From: Clostridium collagenovorans DSM 3089 | Lineage (GTDB): Bacteria > Bacillota > Clostridia > Clostridiales > Clostridiaceae | Reading direction: 5' to 3' | Assembly: GCF_900130005.1 (NCBI RefSeq) | Contig: NZ_FQXP01000005.1 | Coordinates: forward strand, 242,244 to 306,243 | DNA length: 64,000 bases | Shown here: piece after piece, positions 56,049 to 64,000 of the stretch | Numbering within the stretch: the stretch's first letter is position 1 | How the letters are laid out: the number at the start of each line of letters is the position of its first letter | The notes under the pieces: model-generated | What the model saw: the letters and a program-made list of their open reading frames with translations, nothing else | The model's database searches: none | What the model was told of the DNA's origin: nothing | Program-made: the position numbers and the translations under genes

Positions 56049-56210
56049 ATGTCACATAAAAACAACAAAAATAGCAAAGATAACAAAAAAGCTGGTCAAA
56101 AAACTAAAAAAGAACTTAACAAAATGAAAATGGAAGCCGGAAACGAACTTGGTGTTTCTAATGAATCTAAAAAACTTGGTAAAGAATCTGGAAAAGTAAC
56201 AATTGATTAA
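56049..56210 (+). CDS. short SASP-like small spore protein
   Basis: 53 aa, Lys- and Asn-rich, too short for automatic ORF calls. The block KELNKMKMEAGNELGV (about 21-36) resembles the first half of alpha/beta-type small acid-soluble spore proteins, but the conserved second half (GGxMVKKM region) is missing. No other motif. It has no SD in the usual place, only one separated by the leader hairpin, and a strong terminator follows. A DNA-binding spore-core protein is likely by resemblance, not shown. Confidence 0.6.
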   Translation: MSHKNNKNSKDNKKAGQKTKKELNKMKMEAGNELGVSNESKKLGKESGKVTID

Positions 56211-56521
56211 TCTTTCTCTTATAAGTGCACCTCAAATTTACAGATAATTATAAAACTCTAAAACTCATTTTAAATATGACTTCTGTGCAATGCAGAAGTC
56301 ATATTTTTTATAACTATTATTTTTTAATTACTTCATTACTAATTTAAAAATAAAACTTTTATTACATAGTATATCCTTATTACAAACTTAAAAGGTAATT
56401 CTTTAAATATATAAGTTTTAATTAATACTCTACATATCTAATAATGCTTGTATTTATTCTACAATACATGTTCTCTTCTAAATACAATTAAGATTGTTTA
56501 TTAAAATATCTATCTTTTTTA
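56211..56521. other. 311-bp region with SASP terminator
   Basis: The terminator 56274-56308 is ATATGACTTCTG (56274-56285) with CAGAAGTCATAT (56293-56304) then T6. The rest is AT-rich; no ORF. Confidence 0.85.
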
Positions 56522-57331
56522 TTAAAATGTAGGAATTATGCTTCCTTCATATTTCTCTTCAATATATTTTTTAACCTCAGTAGAAGTTAATGCCTTTGTT
56601 AATACTTTAATTTTATCTGACTCTTTCTCTTCACTTCTTACTACTAATATATTAGCATAAGGTGAGTCCTTATCCTCTAATACTAATGCATCCTTTAGAG
56701 GATTCAACTCCGCTTCTAATGCATAGTTGGTATTTATTACAGCCCCCTCTACTTCATCCAAAACTCTAGGTAATTGCTGTGAGTCTAATTCCTCAATTTT
56801 TAAGTTTTTTGGATTTTCTACTATATCTTTTGATGTAACTAACTCTCCACTTTTTAATTTAATCAACCCATTTTTCTCTAATAATCTTAAAGCTCTGCTA
56901 CAATTTGTTGGATCCTTAGGTACAGCTATTCTAACACCTTCCTTTATTTCATTAAGACCCTTAATCTTCTTTGAATATAATCCTAAAGGCTCTATGTGAA
57001 TTTTAGCTGTATAATCTAAATCATATTTTTTCTCATTCTTAACCTGCTCTAAAAATGGAATGTGTTGAAAGAAGTTAGCATCCAATTCCTTTTCATTTAA
57101 AGCTGTATTCGGAATTATATAGTCTTGAAATACTACTATATCTAATTCATATCCTTCCTTTTCAACTAATGGTTTAGCAACCTTTAAAATATCACTGTGA
57201 GGAGTTGGACTTGCCCCTACTTTTATAACTTTATTATTATCATTTTTCTTTTCATTCTTAGATGCTTGTCCACATCCTACTAAACTAAATGATAATACTG
57301 TAACTAATACTAATGATAAAATTTTCTTCAT
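56522..57331 (-). CDS. metQ: methionine-binding lipoprotein
   Basis: 269 aa NlpA-family substrate-binding protein. Lipobox SLVGCGQ (Cys20). Motifs KVGASPTPHSDIL and VVFQDYIIPNTALNEKELDANFFQH match MetQ. Last gene of metN-metI-metQ. Confidence 0.93.
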   Translation of the reverse strand: MKKILSLVLVTVLSFSLVGCGQASKNEKKNDNNKVIKVGASPTPHSDILKVAKPLVEKEGYELDIVVFQDYIIPNTALNEKELDANFFQHIPFLEQVKNEKKYDLDYTAKIHIEPLGLYSKKIKGLNEIKEGVRIAVPKDPTNCSRALRLLEKNGLIKLKSGELVTSKDIVENPKNLKIEELDSQQLPRVLDEVEGAVINTNYALEAELNPLKDALVLEDKDSPYANILVVRSEEKESDKIKVLTKALTSTEVKKYIEEKYEGSIIPTF

Positions 57332-57374
57332 CTCTATTCCTCCATATATATTCCTTAACTTATTTGCTCTTTAT

Positions 57375-58016
57375 TTATTTGCTTAATTTCTTATATAATA
57401 TATTTCCTATTGTTTGTATTAATTGAACTAATATTATAAGTACAATTACAGTGACTACCATAACAGTAGTATCAAATCTATAATATCCATAATTAACTGC
57501 TACATCACCTAAGCCTCCAGCTCCAATTGATCCTGCCATAGCTGAATATCCTATTATGCTTATAATAAGAAGAGTAATTCCTGAACTTAAAGCTGGTTTA
57601 GCTTCCTTTAATAATACTTTGAAAATTATTTGGCTATTAGTCGCTCCCATAGATTTAGCAGCTTCAACAACTCCTTTATCCACAGCCTTTAAGGAACTTT
57701 CTATTAGTCTTGCTGCAAAAGGAGCTGATCCAATAGTCAATGGCACTATTGCTGCAAAGGTACCTGTAGTTCTACCAACTATTGCTTTAGTTAGTGGGGA
57801 TATAACCACCATTAATATAAAAAACGGAAATGACCTTAATAAATTAACTACAAAATCTAAAACCTTATATAAAATTTTATTAGGAATAAGTCCTCCTTCC
57901 TCACTTATTATTAAAACAATAGCTACTCCAAAACCTATTATTGTAGCTAAGATTGTTGCAGCTCCAACCATAATAAAACTCTCAATAATTGCTGGTAATA
58001 TTACTTCTTGAAACAT
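57375..58016 (-). CDS. metI: methionine ABC transporter permease
   Basis: 213 aa from ATG 58016, with about five helices and the EAA-like block GVVEAAKSMGATNSQIIFKV. Its ATG overlaps the metN stop by one base (TAATG), with GGGAGGTGA upstream; the longer TTG start is rejected. Confidence 0.94.
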   Translation of the reverse strand: MFQEVILPAIIESFIMVGAATILATIIGFGVAIVLIISEEGGLIPNKILYKVLDFVVNLLRSFPFFILMVVISPLTKAIVGRTTGTFAAIVPLTIGSAPFAARLIESSLKAVDKGVVEAAKSMGATNSQIIFKVLLKEAKPALSSGITLLIISIIGYSAMAGSIGAGGLGDVAVNYGYYRFDTTVMVVTVIVLIILVQLIQTIGNILYKKLSK

Positions 58017-58969
58017 TAAATCACCTCCCAAATCATTTTTTCTTTTTCTAAATAATCTATAACCTTAGTAAGATTTTCTTTTTCTAAGGATATAACTAAA
58101 TTCCCCAAAATCTCATCTCTAAATCTTTCTAGTCTTCCAAATACTATAGAAAAATCAATTTCTAAATCCCTTGCCATAGATGTAATTATACTTTGACTGC
58201 TTTTATTATTATCAAAGAATATCTTTATATTTAACCCCTCTAATTTTACTTCATCTTCCTCTCCTAAGGTTTTCTTTAAAAAATCTCCTGGCTTAAGAAA
58301 AACATCCTTAACATAACCACTTAACTTTATTTCACCCTTATCAATTAAGGATACCTTATGGCATATGCTTTTTATAACTTCCATCTCATGAGTTACTAGA
58401 ACTATAGTTACATTCAAGGCTTCATTTATTTTCCTAAGTAATTGTAAAATATCCTTTGTTGTCTTTGGATCTAGCGCTGATGTAGCTTCATCACAAAGCA
58501 ATATTTTGGGATTTAAAGCTAGTGCTCTAGCTATAGCTACTCTTTGTTTTTCCCCTCCACTTAAATCCTTTGGTTTACTATTTACCCTGTGGCTTAATCC
58601 AACTAGCTCAACTAACTCCTTTACTCTAGCTTCTATATTCTCTTTTTTCCCCCATAGTTCTAGAGGTAAAGCTACATTTTCATAAACATTCTTTGAGTTA
58701 AGTAAATTAAAGCTTTGAAAAATCATCGCAACTTCTTTTCTTAATCCTCTTAACTCTTTATTGTTTAATTCTTTAATCTCTTTATTCATAACCTTTAATG
58801 AACCTGAGTTATATTCTTCTAGTTCATTAAAACATCTTAATAATGTGGACTTTCCTGCTCCACTATGGCCTATAATCCCATATATTTCTCCCTCTTCAAT
58901 ATTTAAGTTTATATTTTTTAATATTTGTGTTTTACCATAATACTTACTTAAGTTTTTTACCTGAATCAT
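58016..58969 (-). CDS. metN: methionine ABC transporter ATP-binding protein
   Basis: 317 aa. Walker A GHSGAGKSTLL, signature LSGGEKQRVAIARAL, Walker B ILLCDEATSALD, and a C-terminal NIL (ACT-like) domain for methionine feedback (about 240-317). First gene of the operon under the SAM-I riboswitch. Confidence 0.96.
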   Translation of the reverse strand: MIQVKNLSKYYGKTQILKNINLNIEEGEIYGIIGHSGAGKSTLLRCFNELEEYNSGSLKVMNKEIKELNNKELRGLRKEVAMIFQSFNLLNSKNVYENVALPLELWGKKENIEARVKELVELVGLSHRVNSKPKDLSGGEKQRVAIARALALNPKILLCDEATSALDPKTTKDILQLLRKINEALNVTIVLVTHEMEVIKSICHKVSLIDKGEIKLSGYVKDVFLKPGDFLKKTLGEEDEVKLEGLNIKIFFDNNKSSQSIITSMARDLEIDFSIVFGRLERFRDEILGNLVISLEKENLTKVIDYLEKEKMIWEVI

Positions 58970-59074
58970 TACCTAATTTCTCCTTTTTTTATTTTTTTAC
59001 TTTTATTCAATTTATTGTAAGTAACTGATAAAGCAATCTCTTATTTTTTATCCTCTTCCTAAAAATATACAAAA

Positions 59075-59228
59075 TAAAAACACCAGAGAATAAACTCTGG
59101 TGTAAAATTACCTGTTTACTCTCTCATCTCTCAGCTTTATAAGCTGTAGGAATTAGCACCATGTATTATAAAATAATACTGGTTGCTGGGTTTCACAGGG
59201 CCAGTCCCTCCACCACTCTGGATAAGAA
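59075..59228 (-). promoter_or_regulatory. SAM-I riboswitch (S-box) with terminator, upstream of metNIQ
   Basis: On the minus strand the aptamer runs 59228 to 59121: TTCTTATC at the start, GTGGAGGGACTGGCCC, GAAACCCAGCAACC, GGTGCTAATTCCTAC and the closing GATGAGAG. The expression platform is the hairpin CACCAGAG/CTCTGGTG (59081-59102) followed by a T run. Read order is correct for metN 105 nt downstream. SAM binding should favour termination. Confidence 0.97.
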
Positions 59229-59304
59229 TATCGCTTTACGTATTAAATTATTTATATACTATCACTTGAAAAAATATATGTCAACCTATTTTTTCATAAA
59301 AATA

Positions 59305-59345
59305 AAATTATCAAGGATATTAATTCATTATATCCTTGATAATTT
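59305..59345 (-). terminator. terminator after the APC permease gene
   Basis: AAATTATCAAGGATAT (59305-59320) pairs with ATATCCTTGATAATTT (59330-59345), perfect 16 bp, 67 nt after the permease stop. Confidence 0.85.
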
Positions 59346-59411
59346 AACATTCTTCATATATTGTAAAATAAATAATATTACCACACATTATTTATAATAT
59401 ATCAACTAATC

Positions 59412-60725
59412 TTATTCAGCTTTAGCATTTTTCTTAACTGAATAATAATAAACTGGTAATCCAATTAATGTTATAACTACTCCTATTAAAGCATTTATAT
59501 AGTTAGTCATTAAGTTATTTGCTAATATAAATATTCCTCCACATACACCAATGATAGGTACAAAAGGATATAATGGTGTTTTATATGGTCTTTGTTCATC
59601 AGAAAATTTCTTTCTTAAAATAAATATACTAAATACACCCATTGTAAAGAAAATCCAAAGTACAAATACAATTAAATCAGTTAGAGAGTTAAAACTTCCT
59701 GTTAATATATACAATATTGATAATACAAACTGTACTAAAATAGCTGTACTTGGTGTACCTGATTTACTTGGTGTGCTTAAAGTCTTAGCAAATGGTAACA
59801 TTCCTCTTTGTGCTAAAGAAAATGGTACTCTTGACCCAGCCATAACATTTCCATTTAATGCACCAAAAACAGAAATCATCATACCACCAATAATAAATCC
59901 ACCTGCTGCACTACCAAATAGTTTAATTGCTGAATCTGCAGCAGCCTGTGTTGACGTAGCCATGCCCTCTAAGCCTAAAATATTTACTAACATAAAGTTA
60001 AATGTAACATATACAATTATAACTGCTGATATACCAATTATTATAGCTCTTGGTAGATCCTTTTGTGGATTTTTAAGTTCTCCAGCTATATTGGTAACAC
60101 CGATCCAACCATCATATGCCCATAAAGTTGATACTATTGCAGCTCCAAATCCTAAACCTTGCTCCATAGTAGCAGTAATTATGTTTACATTTCCTACAGT
60201 TCCTTTAACAACACCGAATATTATGATTGCGAATATAGGTATTAATTTAGCTATAGTTGCTAAGGTCTGTATTATTCCTCCAAACTTTGTAGAAATTATA
60301 TTCATCAGTACTAAAAATACAACAACTGCTATTGCACATAATTTTAATTGAGTATTAGTCATAGTTACAAACCATGATGCAAAAGTTGCAAAAGCAATTC
60401 CTTGAGCAGCTACTGTAGCAGGATAAGATATTACAGATTGAACCCATCCTAGAAGAAATCCCCATATAGGTCCGTATAACTCTTCTAAATATACACTTAA
60501 TCCACCTGTTCTTGGAATAGCTGCACCAATTTCAGCTATTGTAAGAGCTGATGCTAAGGTAACAAGTCCACCTATTAACCAAGCTAATAATCCTAATTTA
60601 GCACTACCTGCATTACTAAATACAGCACCCGGCTTCAAAAATATTCCTGATCCAATTATAATACCAACAACTAAAGAAATAGCTTGAACTAGTGTTATCG
60701 ACTTCTTTAAATTTTCTTTTGACAT
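59412..60725 (-). CDS. APC-family amino acid permease
   Basis: 437 aa, twelve helices. The SLVVGIIIGSGIFLKPG motif and GGLSVYLEELYGPIWGFLLGW match the SteT/LAT-type subfamily, which exchanges amino acids such as serine and threonine; substrate unsure. GGGGAGG before ATG. Confidence 0.9.
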   Translation of the reverse strand: MSKENLKKSITLVQAISLVVGIIIGSGIFLKPGAVFSNAGSAKLGLLAWLIGGLVTLASALTIAEIGAAIPRTGGLSVYLEELYGPIWGFLLGWVQSVISYPATVAAQGIAFATFASWFVTMTNTQLKLCAIAVVVFLVLMNIISTKFGGIIQTLATIAKLIPIFAIIIFGVVKGTVGNVNIITATMEQGLGFGAAIVSTLWAYDGWIGVTNIAGELKNPQKDLPRAIIIGISAVIIVYVTFNFMLVNILGLEGMATSTQAAADSAIKLFGSAAGGFIIGGMMISVFGALNGNVMAGSRVPFSLAQRGMLPFAKTLSTPSKSGTPSTAILVQFVLSILYILTGSFNSLTDLIVFVLWIFFTMGVFSIFILRKKFSDEQRPYKTPLYPFVPIIGVCGGIFILANNLMTNYINALIGVVITLIGLPVYYYSVKKNAKAE

Positions 60726-61214
60726 TATTTTTTCCTCCCCTTAATTCCACTACTTATCCTTATTCCCTTTTAAATATAATTTTAGTCATAAAGTCCTTTT
60801 TTATACCTTAATCAGTATAAAATCTTTGTAGAAAATTGTCAACAAGAATTGTAAGACCATTTTGTATTTTCTTTATTTTTTTCAAACTTTTTATTTTAAT
60901 ATTAAATTTAGTTTCATTTTTCTGTGAAATTAGCTATTTTTTTATCTTTTATTATGATTTTCCTTTTTCTTATTTTCTCTTATTATATATGTTATTGTTT
61001 TCTATTTATTATTTAATTAAATCCTATTTAATACTTTTTACATTTTAATACAAGGGTTCTTTTATCATAATACCTCTTATTACCTTATAGGACCATTTTT
61101 TATTTGTTGAATTATGTTCTAATATGTATTAAAATATAAACATAATTTCTAATGAAAATTAAGTAATATACATTATATTACTTTAAATTTTCTGAATATA
61201 AGGAGGCAATATAA
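60726..61214. other. 489-bp region upstream of the selenoprotein gene
   Basis: AT-rich; no ORF or convincing structure. It holds the divergent promoters of the permease and the HesB-like gene, not identifiable here. Confidence 0.4.
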
Positions 61215-61544
61215 ATGTCAGCAGTAAAAATGAGCGAAGCAGCTTACAAAGACTTTTTAGATCTTTTAAAAGAAAATGATATAAATTCTGATACAGTTAG
61301 ATTAGTGTTAGCAGGCCAAGGATGAGGAGGCCCTTCTTTTGGACTTGTTCTGGATGAGCAAAAAGACACAGATTTAGTTACAACAATTAACGAAAAAACT
61401 TTTTTAGTTGATAAAGAACTTAATTCAGAGTTTGGTACATTCACTATAAAATCTGGTGATGAAAACGGATATGGTGGATTCTCAGTTGAACCTGAAAAAA
61501 CTTCAGGCGGCGGATGTTCTAGCTGTTCTGGTGGTTGTCACTAA
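61215..61544 (+). CDS. HesB/IscA-like selenoprotein (in-frame UGA = Sec37)
   Basis: 109 aa in one frame if TGA at 61323-61325 is read as selenocysteine. AAGGAGG lies 8 nt before the ATG. The context LVLAGQG-U-GGPSFGLVLDE matches the HesB-like family, where the residue is Cys in homologues and Sec in some clostridia. A second cysteine cluster, CSSCSGGCH, ends the protein. Codon use and homology-like sequence continue past the TGA with no frameshift, so a pseudogene is unlikely. Probable role: metal or Fe-S/redox chemistry, unproven. Sec insertion would need selA, selB, selC and selD elsewhere in the genome. Confidence 0.88.
61345..61361 (+). promoter_or_regulatory. candidate bacterial SECIS hairpin
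   Basis: TTGTTC (61345-61350), loop TGGAT, GAGCAA (61356-61361): a short stem with a small G-containing loop, 19 nt after the UGA, in the distance range of bacterial SECIS elements read by SelB. Its lower stem is imperfect. Confidence 0.55.
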
Positions 61545-61551
61545 TTAAAAC

Positions 61552-61588
61552 AAAAAGATATTAGGATTTAATAATCCTAATATCTTTT
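61552..61588 (+). terminator. terminator after the selenoprotein gene
   Basis: AAAAAGATATTAGGATT with its complement after a TAAT loop, and T run at the end. Confidence 0.9.
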
Positions 61589-61661
61589 TTATTTTATATT
61601 AACTCTTCTAATATCTGTTAATTTCCTTATATGTTTTAATAAATATGATTTTGAATAGTTC

Positions 61662-61904
61662 TTAAATAAAGAAATTCAACCCATCTATGTTAAATCCTAA
61701 ATTCCATACTTTAACAACTATATTAAGTATTAAAATTCCTATTATAATCTTTAGTCCTATAATCACACTTTCAACAAGTATCTTTTTATTTCTTTTTCTT
61801 TTTTTGTTTCTTTTCTCTTCTGTTGATTGCGATAAAGGTATTGTTTTTTTTTCTGCTTCTATTTGAGAATTATCTCTCTTTTCATTTCTATAATTATCTT
61901 CCAT
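61662..61904 (-). CDS. small hypothetical membrane protein
   Basis: 80 aa: polar N-terminal half rich in Lys/Glu/Arg (RNKKRKRNKK just before the membrane) and one helix at about 45-66. Good SD (GAGGTG). No known motif. Convergent with the selenoprotein gene. Confidence 0.65.
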   Translation of the reverse strand: MEDNYRNEKRDNSQIEAEKKTIPLSQSTEEKRNKKRKRNKKILVESVIIGLKIIIGILILNIVVKVWNLGFNIDGLNFFI

Positions 61905-61970
61905 AAAATCACCTCTAAGTTTTTATATTCTTATTAATAATTTTATGATTCCTTTTTGCTTTTATAACCA

Positions 61971-62009
61971 AATAAAAAGCTGTTATGTAGTTTTATACTC
62001 TAACAGCTT
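61971..62009 (-). terminator. terminator after manC
   Basis: AAGCTGTTA (61977-61985) pairs with TAACAGCTT (62001-62009), then TTTTTATTT on the minus strand. Confidence 0.8.
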
Positions 62010-62041
62010 ATATCTTTCTTAACTTTTGCTTAAATTTATTA

Positions 62042-63109
62042 CTATAAAAATTTTGAAAATGCTTCATCTTCCTTTAACTTATTAAATAAATCCTTTATTT
62101 CTTGATCCTTAGATTTATCCATAACCAACATTACATCATCAGTATCTACTATTACTAAATCCTTTACTCCAAAGCCTATAATAAGTTTATTTTTAGCAAA
62201 AACTGAGCATCCTTCCGATTGTTCCATAAAAGTTGTTCCTTTTACATTATTTCCGCGGAAATTTTTCAAAAATCTACCTAATGCAGCATAACTTCCTATA
62301 TCATCCCATGCAAACTCACTTTTCACTACATATGCTCTTCTAGTTTTCTGCATTATACCGAAATCTACAGAAATACCATCTATTGCATTATACTGTTCCT
62401 CTATAATCTCTTGCTCATTTTCTTCACCTAAGTTTCTATATATGGTCATAAGTCTACTGTGCATCTTAGGTAAATACCTTTCCATCTCTTTCAAGAAAGA
62501 ATCCACTCTCCATACAAATATACCACTATTCCATAAATATTTTCCGCTAGTTAATAAATCCTTAGCAACTTCTAGATTGGGTTTTTCTAAAAATCTTTCC
62601 ACCCTATAACTAGGAAGTTCTCCACCAATCTTCTCACCCATTTGAATATAACCATACCCAGTTTCAGGTCTAGTAGGATTTACTCCAATTGTAACTAATC
62701 CCTTTCTTTTAGAAGCTATATCTGCAGCTTGCTGAATAGTTTGGTTAAATGCTTCATTATTACCCACATAATGATCTGAAGGTAATACTACCATAACAGC
62801 ATTAGCATCCTTTTTTAATAACTTAACTGCAGAAAGCCCTATACAGGTTGCAGTTTCCTTATTGGACGGTTCTTGAAAAATATGCTCTTTCTCTAGTTCT
62901 GGAACCTCATCACAAATTTTATCATAGTAACTTTTATTAGTAACTACATAAATATTTTCTTTGTCTACAAAGGGTTTTATTCTATCTACTGTACTTCTAA
63001 GAAAACTTTTTTCATCAATTATATTTAAAAACTGTTTTGGATTATCTGTTCTGGATAAAGGATATAACCTTGTACCTTTTCCACCTGCAAGTATCACAGC
63101 GTACAACAC
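62042..63109 (-). CDS. manC: mannose-1-phosphate guanylyltransferase
   Basis: 355 aa nucleotidyltransferase making GDP-mannose. N-terminal LAGGKGTRLYPLSR, VLPSDHYV, and FLEKPNLEVAKDLL with WNSGIFVW. It lacks the C-terminal isomerase domain, so it is the monofunctional form. Start is GTG 63109 with GAGGTG 7 nt upstream. GDP-mannose could feed surface glycans. Confidence 0.93.
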   Translation of the reverse strand: MLYAVILAGGKGTRLYPLSRTDNPKQFLNIIDEKSFLRSTVDRIKPFVDKENIYVVTNKSYYDKICDEVPELEKEHIFQEPSNKETATCIGLSAVKLLKKDANAVMVVLPSDHYVGNNEAFNQTIQQAADIASKRKGLVTIGVNPTRPETGYGYIQMGEKIGGELPSYRVERFLEKPNLEVAKDLLTSGKYLWNSGIFVWRVDSFLKEMERYLPKMHSRLMTIYRNLGEENEQEIIEEQYNAIDGISVDFGIMQKTRRAYVVKSEFAWDDIGSYAALGRFLKNFRGNNVKGTTFMEQSEGCSVFAKNKLIIGFGVKDLVIVDTDDVMLVMDKSKDQEIKDLFNKLKEDEAFSKFL

Positions 63110-63277
63110 TTATAAACACCTCAAATTAATTTCTATGTTTTATTATATTAACTTATTATGGAAAAAGTGCTAATTCTTCCTCAATTCCTTATATTGTGCT
63201 TGCAATCACATTTATTTTTTAAGCAAAACATATTTTTGATAATATTTAAAATTTATCTATAATAAGTAAAATTAAAA

Positions 63278-63369
63278 ATAACTGTAGCATTTAAAAATTC
63301 TCCTCAATATAATGTAAGTAAAAACCTTCTTTTCACCATATGTGGTAGTATTCTCTATGCTACAGTTAT
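63278..63369 (-). terminator. long-loop hairpin in the TPR gene 3' region
   Basis: ATAACTGTAGCAT (63278-63290) and its exact complement (63357-63369) enclose 66 nt, 9 nt after the TPR stop. The minus strand after the arm is T-rich. Same layout as the elements after yabG and galK. Confidence 0.65.
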
Positions 63370-63378
63370 CTTATAAGT

Positions 63379-64000
63379 TTATAATTGTTCTTTTATTTCT
63401 AGTAACTCCTCATCATCTGGACATATTTCCAAAGCCTTTTCTAAAATTTCAAGAGCTTCATCAAATTCTTCTAAATCGCAAAGTGCGAATATTTGAAGCT
63501 TAAACATCTCTATGACTAATTCTGCATCTACATCATAATTGTTTTCCATTATAGTTCTGAAGTAAGCCTTGCAGCTCTTCAAGGCATTTTCTATATCATC
63601 TATAGAGTAATATATATCAGCCATTAATGTATAAGTCCTTAAAGACTTTTTATCTAGCTTATTAGCTATATTTAAATTATGTAATGCCATATCATATTGA
63701 TTCATCAAATATAATACATATGCCTTTTCTTCATAGACCTCTCTTGAGTTAGGAAAAGTTAAAATTATCTTATTTAATATAGATATTATACCCATAAGAT
63801 TTTCTTCATCTAAAAGTTGTCTTGTAGTGAAAAAGCACTCTTCTAAGGAGGTAAACTGCAATTCACTTACCTTATCAAAATCATTTTCATCATATACTTT
63901 ATTGACTTTGTTAAATTTACCTTCTCTTATATAATCATCAATTATATTTTTGAATTCCTCTATTTCAACTGAGGAATTTTCTTCAGCTATTAGTGTATAT
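63379..64000 (-). CDS. TPR-repeat protein, 3' part only
   Basis: At least 207 residues of a tetratricopeptide protein; the frame stays open to the window edge with no ATG, so the start lies outside. The internal TTG at 63861 is not a convincing start. TPR helices at about 30-150 of the visible part (REVYEEKAYVLYLMNQYDMALHNLNIANKL and EEFDEALEILEKALEICPDDEEL). Scaffold role, partner unknown. Confidence 0.85.
   Translation of the reverse strand, partial: YTLIAEENSSVEIEEFKNIIDDYIREGKFNKVNKVYDENDFDKVSELQFTSLEECFFTTRQLLDEENLMGIISILNKIILTFPNSREVYEEKAYVLYLMNQYDMALHNLNIANKLDKKSLRTYTLMADIYYSIDDIENALKSCKAYFRTIMENNYDVDAELVIEMFKLQIFALCDLEEFDEALEILEKALEICPDDEELLEIKEQL

Noticed and set aside
57556..58011. 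151-aa plus-strand frame inside metI
   Set aside because: Antisense of a coupled ABC-transporter gene.
59551..60351. 266-aa plus-strand frame inside the APC permease gene
   Set aside because: Antisense to a well-supported membrane protein; hydrophobic codon patterns produce long complementary open frames.
61244..61444. 66-aa minus-strand frame and the view that the TGA makes a pseudogene
   Set aside because: The plus-strand frame has an RBS, family motifs on both sides of TGA and a terminator; the minus-strand frame has none.
63246..63290. 14-residue hydrophobic peptide frame (ATG after GAGGAG) downstream of the TPR gene
   Set aside because: The start codon lies inside a hairpin arm and the frame is too short to support; the SD may be chance.
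40008..63369. The three 3' hairpins as copies of one transposable MITE
   Set aside because: Arm sequences are unrelated and I see no target-site duplications, so a mobile family is not supported by these three.

Overview
The window is AT-rich, densely packed DNA from a spore-forming, low-GC Firmicute, almost certainly a Clostridium in the broad sense. Support comes from the very low GC, the many sporulation genes (yyaC, spoIIID, spoIIQ, spoIID, spoIIR, yabG, sipL, a GerA-type germinant receptor, CotS-family genes, a short SASP-like gene), strong AGGAGG ribosome binding sites, frequent GTG/TTG starts, and gene orders typical of clostridia. No IS element, prophage, rRNA operon or CRISPR array was seen.

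Layout. 1-8000: tRNA-Tyr at the edge, yyaC, then a minus-strand block (ywmB, murA, spoIID, spoIIQ, spoIIID, mbl) that joins cell-wall synthesis to engulfment-stage sporulation. 8100-14900: complete F1Fo ATP synthase operon (atpI,B,E,F,H,A,G,D,C). 15700-25000: rRNA pseudouridine synthase, upp, rpiB, tsaC-like gene, ZIP transporter, prfA, prmC, DUF1385 gene, tdk and rpmE, a translation and nucleotide cluster. 25200-31100: rho with two Asn-rich low-complexity regions, a DUF1934 gene, a PP-loop ATPase and ddl. 31400-36200: spoIIR and a gerA-type A-B-C operon preceded by a small two-helix membrane protein gene. 36300-41100: ispE, sipL, veg, yabG. 41200-47900: spore-coat locus with three CotS-family kinase-like genes, one shortened CotS pseudokinase and two GT4 glycosyltransferases on the opposite strand. 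48000-50500: a UvrD-like ATPase domain fused to a LexA-type self-cleaving domain, and metF. 51000-54400: galR-galT-galK. 54500-56300: a radical SAM gene and a SASP-like gene whose Shine-Dalgarno and start codon are separated by a 152-nt inverted-repeat element. 56500-60700: metNIQ under a SAM-I riboswitch, and an APC permease. 61200-64000: a HesB/IscA-like selenoprotein gene with an in-frame UGA, a small membrane protein, manC and the 3' part of a TPR gene that runs off the edge.

Most distinctive observations: (1) the ATPase-LexA fusion; (2) the SASP leader, where RNA folding would bring the Shine-Dalgarno next to the AUG; (3) the UGA-containing HesB-like gene; (4) three 3'-UTR inverted-repeat hairpins of about 90 nt with unrelated arm sequences but nearly equal arm and loop sizes (after yabG, galK and the TPR gene); (5) Rho with prion-like Asn-rich regions at both an internal and a C-terminal position; (6) a CotS pseudokinase without N-lobe; (7) SpoIIQ lacking three of five LytM active-site residues. 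All assignments come from reading sequence motifs and gene order; no database search was run.
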